In this document: piece after piece, positions 46,961 through 57,294 of the stretch | How the letters are laid out: every line of letters starts with the position of its first letter | How positions within the stretch are numbered: position 1 is the stretch's first letter | From: Pohlia nutans | Taxonomy: Eukaryota > Streptophyta > Bryopsida > Bryales > Mniaceae | Length of the DNA stretch: 64,000 nucleotides | Direction of reading: 5' to 3' | NCBI GenBank assembly: GCA_022496805.1 | Contig: CM040087.1 | Span: forward strand, 6,956,001-7,020,000 | Made by a program: the position numbers and the translations under genes | Notes under the pieces: generated by a model | Seen by the model: only the letters and a program-made list of their open reading frames with translations | The model's database searches: none | Told to the model about the DNA's origin: nothing

Positions 46961-47202
46961 TACATGAGAAGACCATTGCAAGCATAAAATCTACCCAACA
47001 AATTTGACATACTTGCACTTCAAGGCCTCTCCAATATTGTCAACAACTCTCCATCGCAAAAGATTTGTTATGATTGGTAAAGAATTTAATAGGCTTTCAA
47101 AAGTGACTTGGATGAAAATCATCCAAGGTTGTATGAGAAAGTTACAAGGCTTCGAATTTGTTTGTGATCCAATTTCTGGACGCTGGAACATTTAGGGGTT
47201 AA

Positions 47203-48446
47203 CGGAACTTACAAACTTGCTGTCTTTTCTTCTTTTTTTTGCATGAAGAAAAGCTCTCAATTCTGAAGAATAGATGTTTGAAAATATTGATCAACCTAAA
47301 ACAGGTCAACTCGGTCTAGGGGGTTAAGATATTCAAACCTTATGTTAAAAACATTCAAATGCTCCTCATTCTATCTCCAATACATGCCCTAAGAAATATC
47401 TAACAAAACAGTAAGGACACCAGAATGATGTACGAGGAACCAGAACTGCCGCATATAATGTTCCAAGAGGAACATAGGACAACACCGGTATGCAAATGCA
47501 CTTGAAACTCATACAGTTAAGAAAATCAAGCACCTTTTGGCCCCCCGTTCCCAAAGATGTTCCCCTCAAATGCAACTTTCGGGACAAAAGCGTTGTCACA
47601 TTATAAAGACTGCCATGTAAGTATGGTCACACTATTCACATGTCCAAGATCAATGACTTGTGAATGGAACCCTCAGTGAATGAATCAATCATCGCTAATT
47701 ATCAGTCCATTAATACGCTTCTCTTCCCGTCATGACAGCCATACACTTCCTCCGAGAAAACTGCAAAAAGACATTCACACTTTGTTTGTGAGGATTAATT
47801 TTTGATTGAGTTTGTTGCCCCTGCTAATCGCAAGACACTAGAAAAAAACGTCTAATCAAATTTTCAGCTTGCCATTATCATGTACACCACGAGTTGGTCA
47901 ATATGTAGTTACTGGCACCTTGTGTTGGGAAACTCGATTGCTGATGAATCAAGACAGCATTGCTTCCACTCGGATCGATACCACTTGATACGCAGACTGT
48001 CATTGTGGGCTTCAAGAAAACTCTTTATACTGCACATAGCTACAGAAAGTGTGCTTTCCTCAGAATTACCCAAGTCACTTTTCACTTGTCCATATGATGG
48101 AACAAACAGTACCAAAAACACAACTCCGCTACGAAGAGAACATGAAAAAACAAACAGTTAGAAAAAGCCAGCATGGAGAGTGCATTAGTGCAAGGCACAC
48201 CAGCTTGTCATGAAGGATAATAATGTCTCGACATCGGTGAGGAACTGTTGAACTTGATATCTGCAGAATATTCAGCTCAACGTGTGCAGAAGCCCAAAAG
48301 AGCAAACTCCCTGGCTGGGACGGTTCGTCCATCTCTCTCATAAGGGTGCCAACACTCGGTTATCTGAACAGAACATATCAAATGCATTATATCATGTGGT
48401 TTACGTAAGATTTTGATACATATGCCTCTAAGAATTGCTCACTTTG
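47203..48446. other. Intergenic DNA, 3' side of SLX1
   Basis: No gene supported. Some of 47700-48450 may be 3' untranslated region of the minus-strand SLX1 gene, but no splice or poly(A) evidence decides this. Confidence 0.35.
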
Positions 48447-48450
48447 TTAA

Positions 48451-48662
48451 CCCCTAAAGGACCAAGGATTCATGGTTTTAAAATGACAATTTCAATTGAT
48501 CACATCATGAAAAGTATAATTGAGATGGAACCAAATTTTATATCACCGGAATCAGTGAAGAACGTTGTATGTGTTGGTCAAGAAACAACGAGATTTGAAC
48601 AAGAGGAAAGTCCACAAAAGACCTGCTAAAAAAACATGAGGCCCAATTTGGGCTTCTAGGGG
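48451..48662 (-). mobile_element. TTAA element, family D, copy 1 (212 bp, internally deleted)
   Basis: It starts CCCCTAAAGGACCAAGGATTC after TTAA (48447-48450) and ends TTGGGCTTCTAGGGG before TTAA (48663-48666). It matches the outer part of family D copy 2 in inverse orientation (TGACAATTTCAATTGATCAC, CCAAATTTTATATCAC) but lacks the middle. Near the right end is the hairpin GAGGCCCAATTTGGGCTTC. Confidence 0.7.
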
Positions 48663-48829
48663 TTAAGTCACAAACAACTGAGGAGAGTCTACTTCACAAT
48701 CGATTGCCGATTGCATTTACCATCTCAACCATAACATCTCATAAATGTTGAATTAGCAGAAATTAAAAATGGAGAACGAGTAACTGCAGAACAGGCACTT
48801 ACAAATGGCAGAGGAATACAAACTCTGAT

Positions 48830-50988
48830 TCATAATGGAGAGTCTGTCAAATCGATTACTTCTCTTGAAGCCGCAATCGGAGTGTAGTCAGGTATCACCA
48901 CCACCACCCGTGACCTACATGGAGGGGTGCGTGGTACATTTTCACGAAATCCCTCACTGCTCAAGTTCCGGATCGACGCACTTGAATCTGAATGAACCGG
49001 GATGTGTGCATTCGCTTTCTGCTGAAGACAACGCTTTACGAGTGTGCTTGGTGACTTCACGGAATATTGCTCCAGCAACGCTGTAAATGGAGACATTTCA
49101 CTGGCACCATTTTCAGGGGGTGAAGGCGAAAGAACCAGGCGAGGAGGTGAACTCTCAAGGCAATCATAACTACTTCGTCTTTCTACTTCCCCAGATTCCA
49201 AGACTGACTTCACTTTAGTCTTGTTCACATCTTGGACAGCCACATTTTTGGAGCGGCACTGAATTCTTGGTGAAGTCTCGAGGATGCAATCTAAGTCAAC
49301 TGAAACTGAAGCTTCTACTGAGGACGCCGGTACCTGCCTGGAACGGAACCATTCATCGTCACCCACATGTGCCTTTCTTATAGCGTAATCATCAGAAGCT
49401 GGAAAATCTACAGCCTTTCTTCTATCTTTCATAATCTTTTCTTGCCTTCCTGGCACATCCATAGCATTCACCAACGGCTGGGTACTGAATGAAGTACTGG
49501 CAGCAGCCTCTCCAATGACAGACATATCGGGAGATTCTGCCCTATCAAAGGAAATTGGTCTTCCAATGTCCTGATTTTCAGTTGGTGGATCTGAATCATC
49601 CTGTTCAACGTCAGAAAAGTTTGGTTCTGAACTTCTTTCAACATCCAATTCTGAATCTGCCTCCTCCACATTCATCGGCAATGTATCCACTGGTGCAATG
49701 CACAAGCCCATGTGCGGAGGCAGCCCTGGACAGCCTTTCCTATAATCGATATACTTACTAGAAAGAAACTGGACATTCAGATCCATGCTACTCCATTTAT
49801 CACAGTTCAGCATGGTAAACAGCAGGTAAAACTGCTTCTTCAATCCTCGAACGGATGATGGAATGCGAGCCGCGGCTTCCTTTACAGCCAGCGATTTAAT
49901 GGGGTGTTGCCAAGCCCATTCGAATTGTAACGCCTCTACCTGAAATACAACCAATATCAACTCATCATATCCTCCGTCCAAAAAATAAGCAAGAGGGTAG
50001 CTTTCCAAGTAGCAACCTACTCAAACTTCCTCACATTCACTTCGTCAATGCGAAGCCTCCTCTCCTCACCTCAGATCCAGAGCCAATAAACATCCTCGAA
50101 AGTGTGGTTATCTCAACCCCTAAAGGACCAAATTGGCCTACATCAGGAACTTCAAGGCATGTGAACATGGTGGCATGATGGTGCATTGAAATGCAATTAA
50201 GATAATTTGGTGCCAACCTCCATACCAACCTAGTATGGATAAATTGACACTAATATGACCTGTATGCAGCCTTTGGTGTCAAAATGGCACCAAAATAGTC
50301 TGCCCCAACTTTTCTGATGTAATGTGTTTTTTAGTACTTTTGAGTAGATTCTATGTGGACTCCTTTTTGTCCAGATTTATATGTTTTCGACAACACATGC
50401 AATGTTCTTCACTGATTCTAGTGATATAAAATTTGGTCTCATCTAAACCATATTTTCCACAATATGATTGATTGAATTCGTCATTTTGAATCTATGAATC
50501 CTTGGTCCTTTAGGGGTTAAGGTAATAGTAACTAATTGTAACGCTAACCTAATTGCAAGCCCAAAGCAAAATATGACGGTACCGAGATTTTATAATCAAA
50601 ACGAAGACTCTTGGATTAGCAACCCTGAACAGGTGTATTTGCCTTAGCGCAATTGGCCACCTCCCCTTGACAACAAATATGAAAACTGAAAATTCTCATC
50701 ACGTAAAACAACATTAACAAAAAGCACAGAAAGGACGATCAATGCAAGTAAGTAAGTAACCTGCGACAAGAATCCGTAGACGCAGAGCACCATATCCCAG
50801 GGCCTCTTGCGGTGCGTGCGCCACGCACCGGACGTCAATTCCCCGTTGTGCTGGCGGATGCGGCGACGTGGATTCACCGTGAAGCCAATGTAGTGGCATC
50901 CCTTGTAACGCGGATTGAGCGAGGTCAGCAAGTAGCAGGCGAAGAAGGAGCCCCCATTCTTGCCATTTCCATTCGCACTCTCCTCCAT
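48830..50988 (-). CDS. SLX1: SLX1 structure-specific endonuclease, GIY-YIG family
   Basis: SLX1 is the nuclease subunit that cuts branched DNA such as Holliday junctions and 5' flaps. Two minus-strand exons, 50988-50761 and 49939-48830, join in phase 0 to 445 aa. The GIY-YIG domain spans about 13-95: YLL at 19-21 and YIG at 33-35 are the paired motifs, [13 protein letters not shown] carries the catalytic Arg (R42 by alignment), GAWRT follows, and FEWAWQHP after the intron gives the metal-binding Glu (E83). Residues about 175-445 are Ser/Glu-rich with no cysteine-rich RING/PHD finger, which yeast and animal SLX1 have at the C-terminus. The protein ends [10 protein letters not shown], a SUMO-interaction-type motif. 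The 821-bp intron holds a family D transposon (50117-50516). The start is the first ATG; its neighbours do not suggest an operon-like relation. Confidence 0.93.
50117..50516 (+). mobile_element. TTAA element, family D, copy 2 (400 bp), in the SLX1 intron
   Basis: It starts CCCCTAAAGGACCAAATTGG after TCAA (50113-50116) and ends CCTTGGTCCTTTAGGGG before TTAA (50517-50520). The ends are perfect inverted repeats for 15 bp (CCCCTAAAGGACCAA). It is the most complete family D copy and carries the intact site (TTAAGATAATTTGGTGCC) where family C copy 2 is inserted in another D copy at 54703. Confidence 0.8.
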
Positions 50989-50999
50989 TGTATGACTGA

Positions 51000-51402
51000 A
51001 TTCGTAAACCCTAAACGTCTTGGCTTGTCAACATTCTAGAGATGGCAATGGCGCGTCCCCCCCGGGCCCCCCGTCGGGTTCTCGAAGTACTCGGACTGCC
51101 ACGCCTCACCAGTCGCCATCGCTCGAAACTACAAAACGGACGGTCAATCTCCTCCTCAAAACGATGTGCACGCAAGTTCAGGGAAGAAAATGGAGTTGCG
51201 AAACAGTGCCGACGATTCGGAAGAAACGTTTGTACTTGTTACTGTAACAGCCTGGACTGACTGGAGGAATTTCTAGCTAGCTCTTACTGCAAATGCGAAT
51301 CGAGCGCTGACTGGCATTGGCGATGGCGATGGCGAGCAAGAGCAAGAGCACAACGAAAACCAGCTTTGCGAAATCGTGAGAGAGAAGCCAGCGGTAAGTT
51401 AG
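51000..51402. promoter_or_regulatory. Promoter region of SLX1 (minus strand)
   Basis: GC-richer than the surrounding intergenic DNA, with no transposon signature. It presumably carries the SLX1 promoter and leader. No TATA box or E2F site is evident. Confidence 0.3.
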
Positions 51403-51461
51403 TGGGCTAGCCCTCGTCCCTAAGTCCCACTCGGGGAAGGGAGGGCGCCTGCCTGCCCGGC

Positions 51462-51478
51462 GGGCGGGGCAGGGTGGG
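51462..51478 (+). other. G-quadruplex motif
   Basis: GGGCGGGGCAGGGTGGG has four G-runs of at least three with 1-2-base loops. A second G-rich stretch follows at about 51500-51522. The right arm has the same motif on the opposite strand, slightly changed (CCACCCTGCCCCGCCCGTCG). Confidence 0.7.
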
Positions 51479-51734
51479 CGGCCCGCTGCCTGCTCGGACA
51501 GGGGCGGGGCTGTGGGGGGCCTCCGTCCAGCTGGCCTCCTCCCCCGCATGAGCCACACTCCGCCCCCTCATCAGTCTGTCCCGCATTCCAATTAACTTAC
51601 TCTTGATTTTCATCATCCTTACGAGTACTTTAATCCCCAAAGGTTTCTTTCGTTGCCATTTCTTTTCGGAGCATCATGTGCAAATGGTCTTCACTGATTC
51701 TGGTGACCAACAAAACTGGACCTCATCTGACGTA

Positions 51735-51830
51735 CCCCGAAATAAATAGCACCTTTATTTTCTTCATGTATTTGTATTTCTTCATTCTTTCTATTTCTCA
51801 ATGATGCTCTTTATTTCGGAACAGAGGGAG
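51735..51830. mobile_element. Stowaway-like MITE, 96 bp, TA target site
   Basis: The right end, CTCCCTCTGTTCCGAAATAA on the other strand, is the classic Stowaway terminus; the left end CCCCGAAATAAATAGCACC is shortened. TA lies on both sides (51733-51734, 51831-51832). The same element is present in the right arm (about 53343-53439), so it predates the inverted duplication. Confidence 0.6.
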
Positions 51831-52039
51831 TATATATGATCATTTAAGACCATGAATCCTTAGGTCTTGAATTGCATCATGGTTACGATGAATCAAAGTG
51901 CTTTATGTTTCTGCACAAGCGGGGTGGAATCCTTATGTTTTCTTTTCTTCATGTGTGGTTCTTGAGCCATATGTTTCTTTGGTCATATGGAGACTTTCTT
52001 TAGTCATTTATCACGTGCAATGTTCTTCACTGATTCCGA

Positions 52040-52203
52040 CACTAGTAGGAAATGCGACGCTTCTGACCGACGGATAATCCGTCTTTTATTTGTCTGTTGT
52101 GTCCTCCCCGACTGACAAGCAACACTTTAATTTGTATGTTGTGTCCTTTCTGACTGGAGAGCACCTCCAACGGCAGTCAGAAGCGTCGCTTCTCCTTCCA
52201 GTG
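52040..52203. mobile_element. CACTA-type MITE, 164 bp, CGA target duplication
   Basis: It starts CACTAGTAGGAAATGCGACG and ends, read from the other strand, CACTGGAAGGAGAAGCGACG; GCGACGCTTCTGAC is shared. The 3-bp CGA is repeated on both sides (52037-52039, 52204-52206), as for CACTA/En-Spm elements. Family D sequence (TTCTTCACTGATTC / ATCTCATCTGA) continues on both sides. Confidence 0.8.
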
Positions 52204-52719
52204 CGATCTCATCTGAGTTCTATATGTTCATATAATACTATGGATCCTTGGTCCTGTAGGGGTCTTGAATTGCATCATGGTTACAATGAATCAAAGTGCT
52301 ATTATTTATGCTGTTTTTTTCCATTGGCAGGTGCCATTTCTGGAGCAATCTGTAGTGAGTGATTCAAAATGCAAGACCGAGGTATCTTGAGCATCCGGCT
52401 GGTGATTCAGGTGTTGGTAGAATACTGTTGAACAACAGGAGGTCATTGGAGAGCTCAACTTAGATGGCATAGTGTTGAGCATGAAGAATGAGAGGTTTCT
52501 CCATACGAAAAACGTCCTCACCTCACTGGGCATCAAGGTGACTCTTCCCCCATCGTCTATTCTTACTAGTGTATTAATTGAATAGAAATTCAAAATGAAA
52601 TCAATGAGAATATGTCAATATGGAGAGCCCACATTAAGTTTTACTTTAACATGCATCCATTCATTTAACTCCTACTTTCTTCATGTTCTCTGAGGTTTTT
52701 CCTACTTTTCATTCTTTAA

Positions 52720-53031
52720 CCCCTAAACGTCCCAGCGTCCAGAAACTAGATCACAAATACATTAAAAGCCTTGCAACTTTCTCATACAATCTTGGGTGAC
52801 TTTCGTCCAATCACCTTTGTAAGACTAATGAATTCTCTACCAATTACAATAAATCTCTTGTGATGGGGAGTTGTTGATAATATTGGAGAGGCCTCCAACT
52901 GCAAGTATGTCAAATTTATTGGGTAGATTTTATGATTGCAATGGTCCTCTCATGTACACCTCATGTACATCTGAGCCATGCTAATATCTATTTTTGAGGC
53001 TAGCATGTACTTGTGTTCAAAGGGTTAGGGG
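52720..53031 (+). mobile_element. TTAA element, family C, copy 1 (312 bp)
   Basis: It starts CCCCTAAACGTCCCAGCGTC after TTAA (52716-52719) and ends TTCAAAGGGTTAGGGG before TTAA (53032-53035). CAGCGTCCAGAAACTAGATC next to the left end is a weak hairpin. This uninterrupted copy is the reference for copies 2 and 3. Confidence 0.75.
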
Positions 53032-53319
53032 TTAAAGCTTTGGTCCTCTTCTGGCCTAATTTAGTTATAAAAGGCAGGAAAGACTCTCATTTCCTTCTTT
53101 TTACTTGAGCCTTGAAGGCTAGATGAGATGTGATGAGATGACACTTAGTTGGCCGTTATTTTTTCCTTTTTCATCTCCACAACCTTGAATTCTTTTTACA
53201 ACACCCTTACTTAATACCATCCATCACCAATATCAGGTGCCTCAGAAGGTGCCACCCTCGTATCTCTCGAAGCAAGTCGACAAAGGCTTGGAGACCTTCG
53301 TGGGCTCCCGAGTTTTCCA

Positions 53320-53773
53320 CATGGTCTTAAATGATCATATATACTCCCTCTGTTCCGAAATAAAGAGCATCATTGAGAAATAGAAAGAATGAAGAAATAC
53401 AAATACATGAAGAAAATAAAGGTGCTATTTATTTCGGGGTACGTCAGATGAGGTCCAGTTTTGTTGGTCACCAGAATCAGTGAAGACCATTTGCACATGA
53501 TGCTCCGAAAAGAAATGGCAACGAAAGAAACCTTTGGGGATTAAAGTACTCGTAAGGATGATGAAAATCAAGAGTAAGTTAATTGGAATGCGGGACAGAC
53601 TGATGAGGGGGCGGAGTGTGGCTCATGCGGGGGAGGAGGCCAGCTGGACGGAGGCCCCCCACAGCCCCGCCCCTGTCCGAGCAGGCAGCGGGCCGCCCAC
53701 CCTGCCCCGCCCGTCGGGCAGGCACGCGCCCTCCCTTTCCCGAGTGGGACTTAGGGACGAGGGTGGGCTAGCG
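53320..53773. repeat. Right arm of the 450-bp inverted repeat
   Basis: Inverse copy of 51403-51854 with few differences (for instance CGTCGGGCAGGCACGCGCC here against GGCGCCTGCCTGCCCGGCG there) and a 4-bp indel at the outer end (GGGTGGGCTAGC). Confidence 0.85.
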
Positions 53774-54030
53774 CTTCAAGCGCAGAGTGACGTCTGAATG
53801 AAGATGGATGAAGCTGCAGGACGTGAAACGATTTGGATGAACATTAATATTTCATTTCAACAATTTGATCTTACCAAAATTTAACTGACACTTGTTTCAT
53901 TAAGCTATGCTTACACTTATACGGTTGAATACTATTAATAGCATTCCTAATGTCAACAAAGAAAGTTTTTTAAAAATATGATTAAAAAATTGTGGTTTTA
54001 CCATAACCATCCTAGGCACTAAAGGGTTAA

Positions 54031-54552
54031 GCGTGCTTGTGTTTATATAGTGGACGCTTAACAATTGTTAACAATTTTCCGAATGACGAACTCTCTCATT
54101 TTTCATCCATCCAAAATTCTCTTGACTCTTGTGCTAGTTGACAACCATTTGTATAGTATGGATTTTCAAAATAAGACATTGTGATTTTTCTTAAAGCAAC
54201 AAAAGTGATTTATGTAAGTTTCATTCTTTACTTCAAAATGTGAATTCTTAAAAATGATTTTTCAAAATAAGTCAAATCAAACAATGAAAAATATACCATT
54301 GCACAATGCATATTATTCCTAATTTGTTACAATTTTTTTTTTTTTTTTTTTTATCAATTTGCGATTTTTAATTGAATTTCAAAATAAAACCTTGAGAATT
54401 TAATTAAAATTTATTAACAAGAAATATGATAAATCCAACCATACAAAAATTTACAACTTTAGTACATCAACTCCATTTTTATTATACATCGAACATTTTA
54501 CAAGGCATCTTTAAAATCTTTAAAATCGGTGCATTATCAGGGCTTTAAAAGG
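54031..54552 (-). mobile_element. TTAA element, family B, copy 4 (inverted, decayed)
   Basis: Read from the minus strand it starts near CCTTTTAAAGCCCTGATAATG and carries the family B order (ACCATACAAATGG, CATCAACTCCATTTTTA, ATCCAACCATAC). TTAA lies at 54027-54030 and 54553-54556. The left TTAA is also the right TTAA of another GGG end (CACTAAAGGG). A 22-base T run at about 54331 marks decay. Confidence 0.55.
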
Positions 54553-54706
54553 TTAAGCTCCTTCTTCACCAGTTCGCGGCTGCCGTCAGAAAAGTTGAGC
54601 CAGACTATTTTGGTGCCGTTTTGATACCGAAAGCTGCATACATGTCATTTTAGTGTCAATTTATTCATACTAGGTTGGTATGGAGGTTGACACCAAATTA
54701 TTTTAA

Positions 54707-55570
54707 CCCCTAAACGTCCCAACGTTCAAAAACTGGATCATGAACAAATTCAAAGCGTTGCAACTTTTTCATACAATCTCAAATGACTTTCATCTAAGTC
54801 ACCTTTGTATGACTATTAAATTCTCTACCAGCTACAATAAATCTCTTGTGATGAGGAGTTGTTTATAATACTAGAGAGGCCTCCAACTGCAAGTATGTCA
54901 AATTTGTTGAGTACTTCCTCCGTCCCAAAGTTATTACAGTTAACCAAAAAGTCAGCTCAAAGATGAAAGTTTTGACAAACTCCTCTTGAACTCCTCTTGA
55001 ATTCATATGGAAATATAAATAGACCAAAAACTAGTTCATGATGAGTTGGGAGACAATCTGAAGCAAGCCACTACCATTATTCTCCACACCTCGTAATGAC
55101 TCCCACACCTCCTACCAAAGCTCCAAGCCCATTGCCCACAAGGGGACAAGTTATGACACGACACTATTCAACCCAACTATAGCTGAAGAGAGGTTAGAAA
55201 GAGGTTGAATAGGGAGGTTCCATGGCCTTCTTTTCGATTAACTCTATTGTTATACAAATTTGTTTGGTATTTCTTTGAGCCAATTTCATTGATCATATTG
55301 TAAGAAACATGATTAAAAAAGGTTCCAAATTATGTCACTAGAATGATTGAAGAACATTGCATGTGTTCATTGCAACCTAAATAAAATTAGCCACAAGGAA
55401 GTATTTTTTTGACCTACTTAAAAAAGCACTTTCAAACATGACAATAACTTTGGGACTAAGGGAGTAGATTTTATGCTTGCAATGGTCCTCTTCATGTACA
55501 CCTCATGTACATTTGAGCCGTGTTAATATCTATATCTGAGGCTAGCATCTACTTGTGTTCAAAGGGTTGG
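54707..55570 (+). mobile_element. TTAA element, family C, copy 2, with nested Stowaway
   Basis: It starts CCCCTAAACGTCCCAACGTTC after TTAA (54703-54706) and ends TTCAAAGGGTTGG before TTAA (55571-55574). Without the nested 551-bp element and its TA it is 311 bp, against 312 bp for copy 1. Confidence 0.75.
54914..55464. mobile_element. Stowaway-type MITE, 551 bp, TA target site
   Basis: The left end CTTCCTCCGTCCCAAAGTTATT and the right end, CTCCCTTAGTCCCAAAGTTATT on the other strand, are inverted copies of the Stowaway consensus. TA lies on both sides (54912-54913, 55465-55466). Family C copy 1 shows the unoccupied site (TTGGGTAGATTTTATG at 52919-52934). Confidence 0.85.
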
Positions 55571-55575
55571 TTAAT

Positions 55576-56407
55576 ACGTCGGAAATGACCCTCATCTCAA
55601 AAATGTAGAAGTGTAACTTTCATGTAACATCTACATAATTTACACATTGTAACTTGCAACATTGCGTGTTATGTAAAAGTTACATGAATGTTACACTTGT
55701 AACTTTCATGTGTGCTTTCCATTGTAATTATCATATAAATGTTTTGAAAATAAATGTTACAAATTTTTTAGGAAAATTTTATATAATTTTTACATAATGT
55801 TCATGTAAATGTTCTATGAAAACAATTGTAAGATCGTTACATGAAATTTATGTGGATGTTTCAACAAGATTATGATAAACAATCAAAATTGTTATATGAT
55901 ATTTACATTTGAACGATTTATGTAGATGTCATATAAAGTATACAAGCAAAAGTTTGCATAAAAAACATGTGCAAAGTCCATTTATAAATTCTACACAAAA
56001 AATCTATACTTTTTATATAAGAGTTACATATTTTTTCCAATTGTAACATATTTGTAACATTTAACATGACTTGGGAGTAGATTGCACATGTCTAAATAGT
56101 ATATGCAAATCACAATGGAGATTTCATGTAGATGTTACATGATTTGTATATTGTTTTGCTGTAAATGTTACAACTTGTAACATCTACATGATTTCCATAT
56201 TGCAAGTTACACTTCTACATTTTTGAGATGCTAAACTACCAAGATGATAGTAGTAAGGTATTCAAACCGAATGGAGAGGTTGGCAGTTCGATTCCCGACT
56301 GTGAAATCGTCTTACTACTTGATCGGAAAACTTGCCACGGGTTGCAAAAAATGCAATTCGTGTGTAAAAAATTAAAAAAAGAAAAAGAAAAAAATAAAGA
56401 AAAAGAG
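55576..56407 (+). mobile_element. tRNA-derived SINE with 15-bp target duplication, split by a MITE
   Basis: AAAGGGTTGGTTAAT (55561-55575) and AAAAGGTTGGTTAAT (56408-56422) flank the insertion. It contains a pol III B box (GGCAGTTCGATTCCC near 56280) and an A-rich tail (AAAAAAAGAAAAAGAAAAAA at about 56371-56407) directly before the second duplication, the expected layout for a SINE. A 638-bp MITE (55593-56230) divides its 5' part. A-box assignment (GATAGTAGTAAGG) is weak. Confidence 0.6.
55593..56230. mobile_element. Foldback MITE, 638 bp
   Basis: The ends CATCTCAAAAATGTAGAAGT and ACTTCTACATTTTTGAGATG are perfect inverted repeats. The inside is rich in ATGTAACATCTACAT-like and GTTACATGAATGTTAC-like pairs. 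No clear target duplication. Superfamily not assigned. Confidence 0.65.
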
Positions 56408-56945
56408 AAAAGGTTGGTTAATTGCATTTCGATGCACCATCGTGACACCATGTTAACATGAGTTGAAGTTCCTGATGGCTGACCTGCGGCCAGTGGTGAT
56501 TTTTCACAAGGTCCCTAACATGTCCAGGGACATGTTCAGAAAGAAAAAACATTTCCAGTGGATGGGTTCTAAAAAATTGAACCGGTTTTTGGACGGGTTA
56601 AATTCACTTTGGACGGGTTCTAAATTTTTATTTTTTTTAAAGTAAAATTTCCCAAAAAAATAAATGGTGCAAATATCAATTACATTATGTCATATGTGAC
56701 ATGTGAATGTAAGCATAATGGAGTCAAACCACTAATACCTAATCAAAATACCAATCTTCAAGAGCTCGATTCACCTGCACACAATGATTCATCAAATACA
56801 ATATTTAGAACCTTTGTAACACAATGTCAAAGATTATAATTGAAGGTACACTTAGAAATTGAATAATTAATATTTTATATAAGCATGTTCAAAATTTTAT
56901 AAAAAAAAAAGAACTTACCCTTCAAACAAGTGTAGATGAATTCTC

Positions 56946-57263
56946 CTATCCTTCATGTTTCTCCAAACAAGCATCTGCATTCCAATTGATGTTTTCAACT
57001 GGAATATTTGCACATGAAATGCGCATCAAAGCATCTAAAGTCTCCAACTTCAATCTAGTACGTAGATGACTTTTGATGAGGTTTTGTTTAGAAAAACCCC
57101 TCCCACATATTGCAGTGCTCACAAGAATCACCATAACTCTCCTCCACAAGTTACTCAAACCATGCCAATTGATAGACCACTCTGGAGTGGTACCTGCAAA
57201 CTCCCAAGCTTCAAATAAAGACTTGTTTGGGATCATTTCCCTCATGGTTTCCACCATCTCCAA
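56946..57263 (-). pseudogene. hAT transposase fragment (C-terminal dimerisation region)
   Basis: The open 105-codon frame contains LWRRVMVILVSTAICGRGFS, KQNLIKSHLRTRLKLETLDA and LMRISC, which match the C-terminal dimerisation region of ZNF862-like hAT transposases. The N-terminal zinc finger and the catalytic core are absent, so it is a remnant and cannot be active. It lies on the minus strand inside the hAT ends. Confidence 0.8.
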
Positions 57264-57294
57264 GCACTCACCTCGACACCGATCTTGTTCTTAG

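Larger units (their letters stand above)
46211..47198 (-). mobile_element. TTAA element, family C, copy 3, with two nested MITEs
   Basis: It starts CCCCCTAAACGTACC (after ATTA) and ends TGGACGCTGGAACATTTAGGGG before TTAA (47199-47202). The order GGCTCAGATGTAC, ACCATTGCAAGCATAAAATC, ATTTGACATACTTG is the inverse of family C copy 1. Taking out the two insertions with their target duplications leaves about 304 bp, against 311-312 bp in the other copies. Confidence 0.7.
51403..51854. repeat. Left arm of a 450-bp inverted repeat
   Basis: It matches 53320-53773 in inverse orientation over about 450 bp, from GGGCTAGCCC to TTTAAGACCATG. The outer 150 bp are extremely GC-rich, while the inner part contains family D pieces and a small MITE. 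The arms enclose 1.46 kb. A short open frame (MGIKVLVRMMKIKSKL...) appears in both arms but has no recognisable domain. Confidence 0.85.
54583..56490 (-). mobile_element. Family D copy 4, interrupted by family C, a SINE and a hAT element
   Basis: 54583-54702 matches family D copy 2 inverted (CAGAAAAGTTG, CAGACTATTTTGGTGCC, TACTAGGTTGGTATGGAGG). It resumes at 56418 (TTAATTGCATTTCGATGCAC, CCATGTTAACATG, GAAGTTCCTGATG). In copy 2 these two pieces are contiguous. The outer ends of this copy are missing. Confidence 0.6.

Noticed and set aside
11888..50988. A recombination gene cluster (FLIP-like and SLX1 in one window)
   Set aside because: They are 32 kb apart with unrelated genes and repeats between; co-location is most simply chance.
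51407..53797. MGIKVLVRMMKIKSKL open frames at 51640-51407 (minus) and 53534-53797 (plus)
   Set aside because: They are the same sequence in the two arms of an inverted repeat, GC-rich at the end, with no domain; repeat sequence is the simpler reading.
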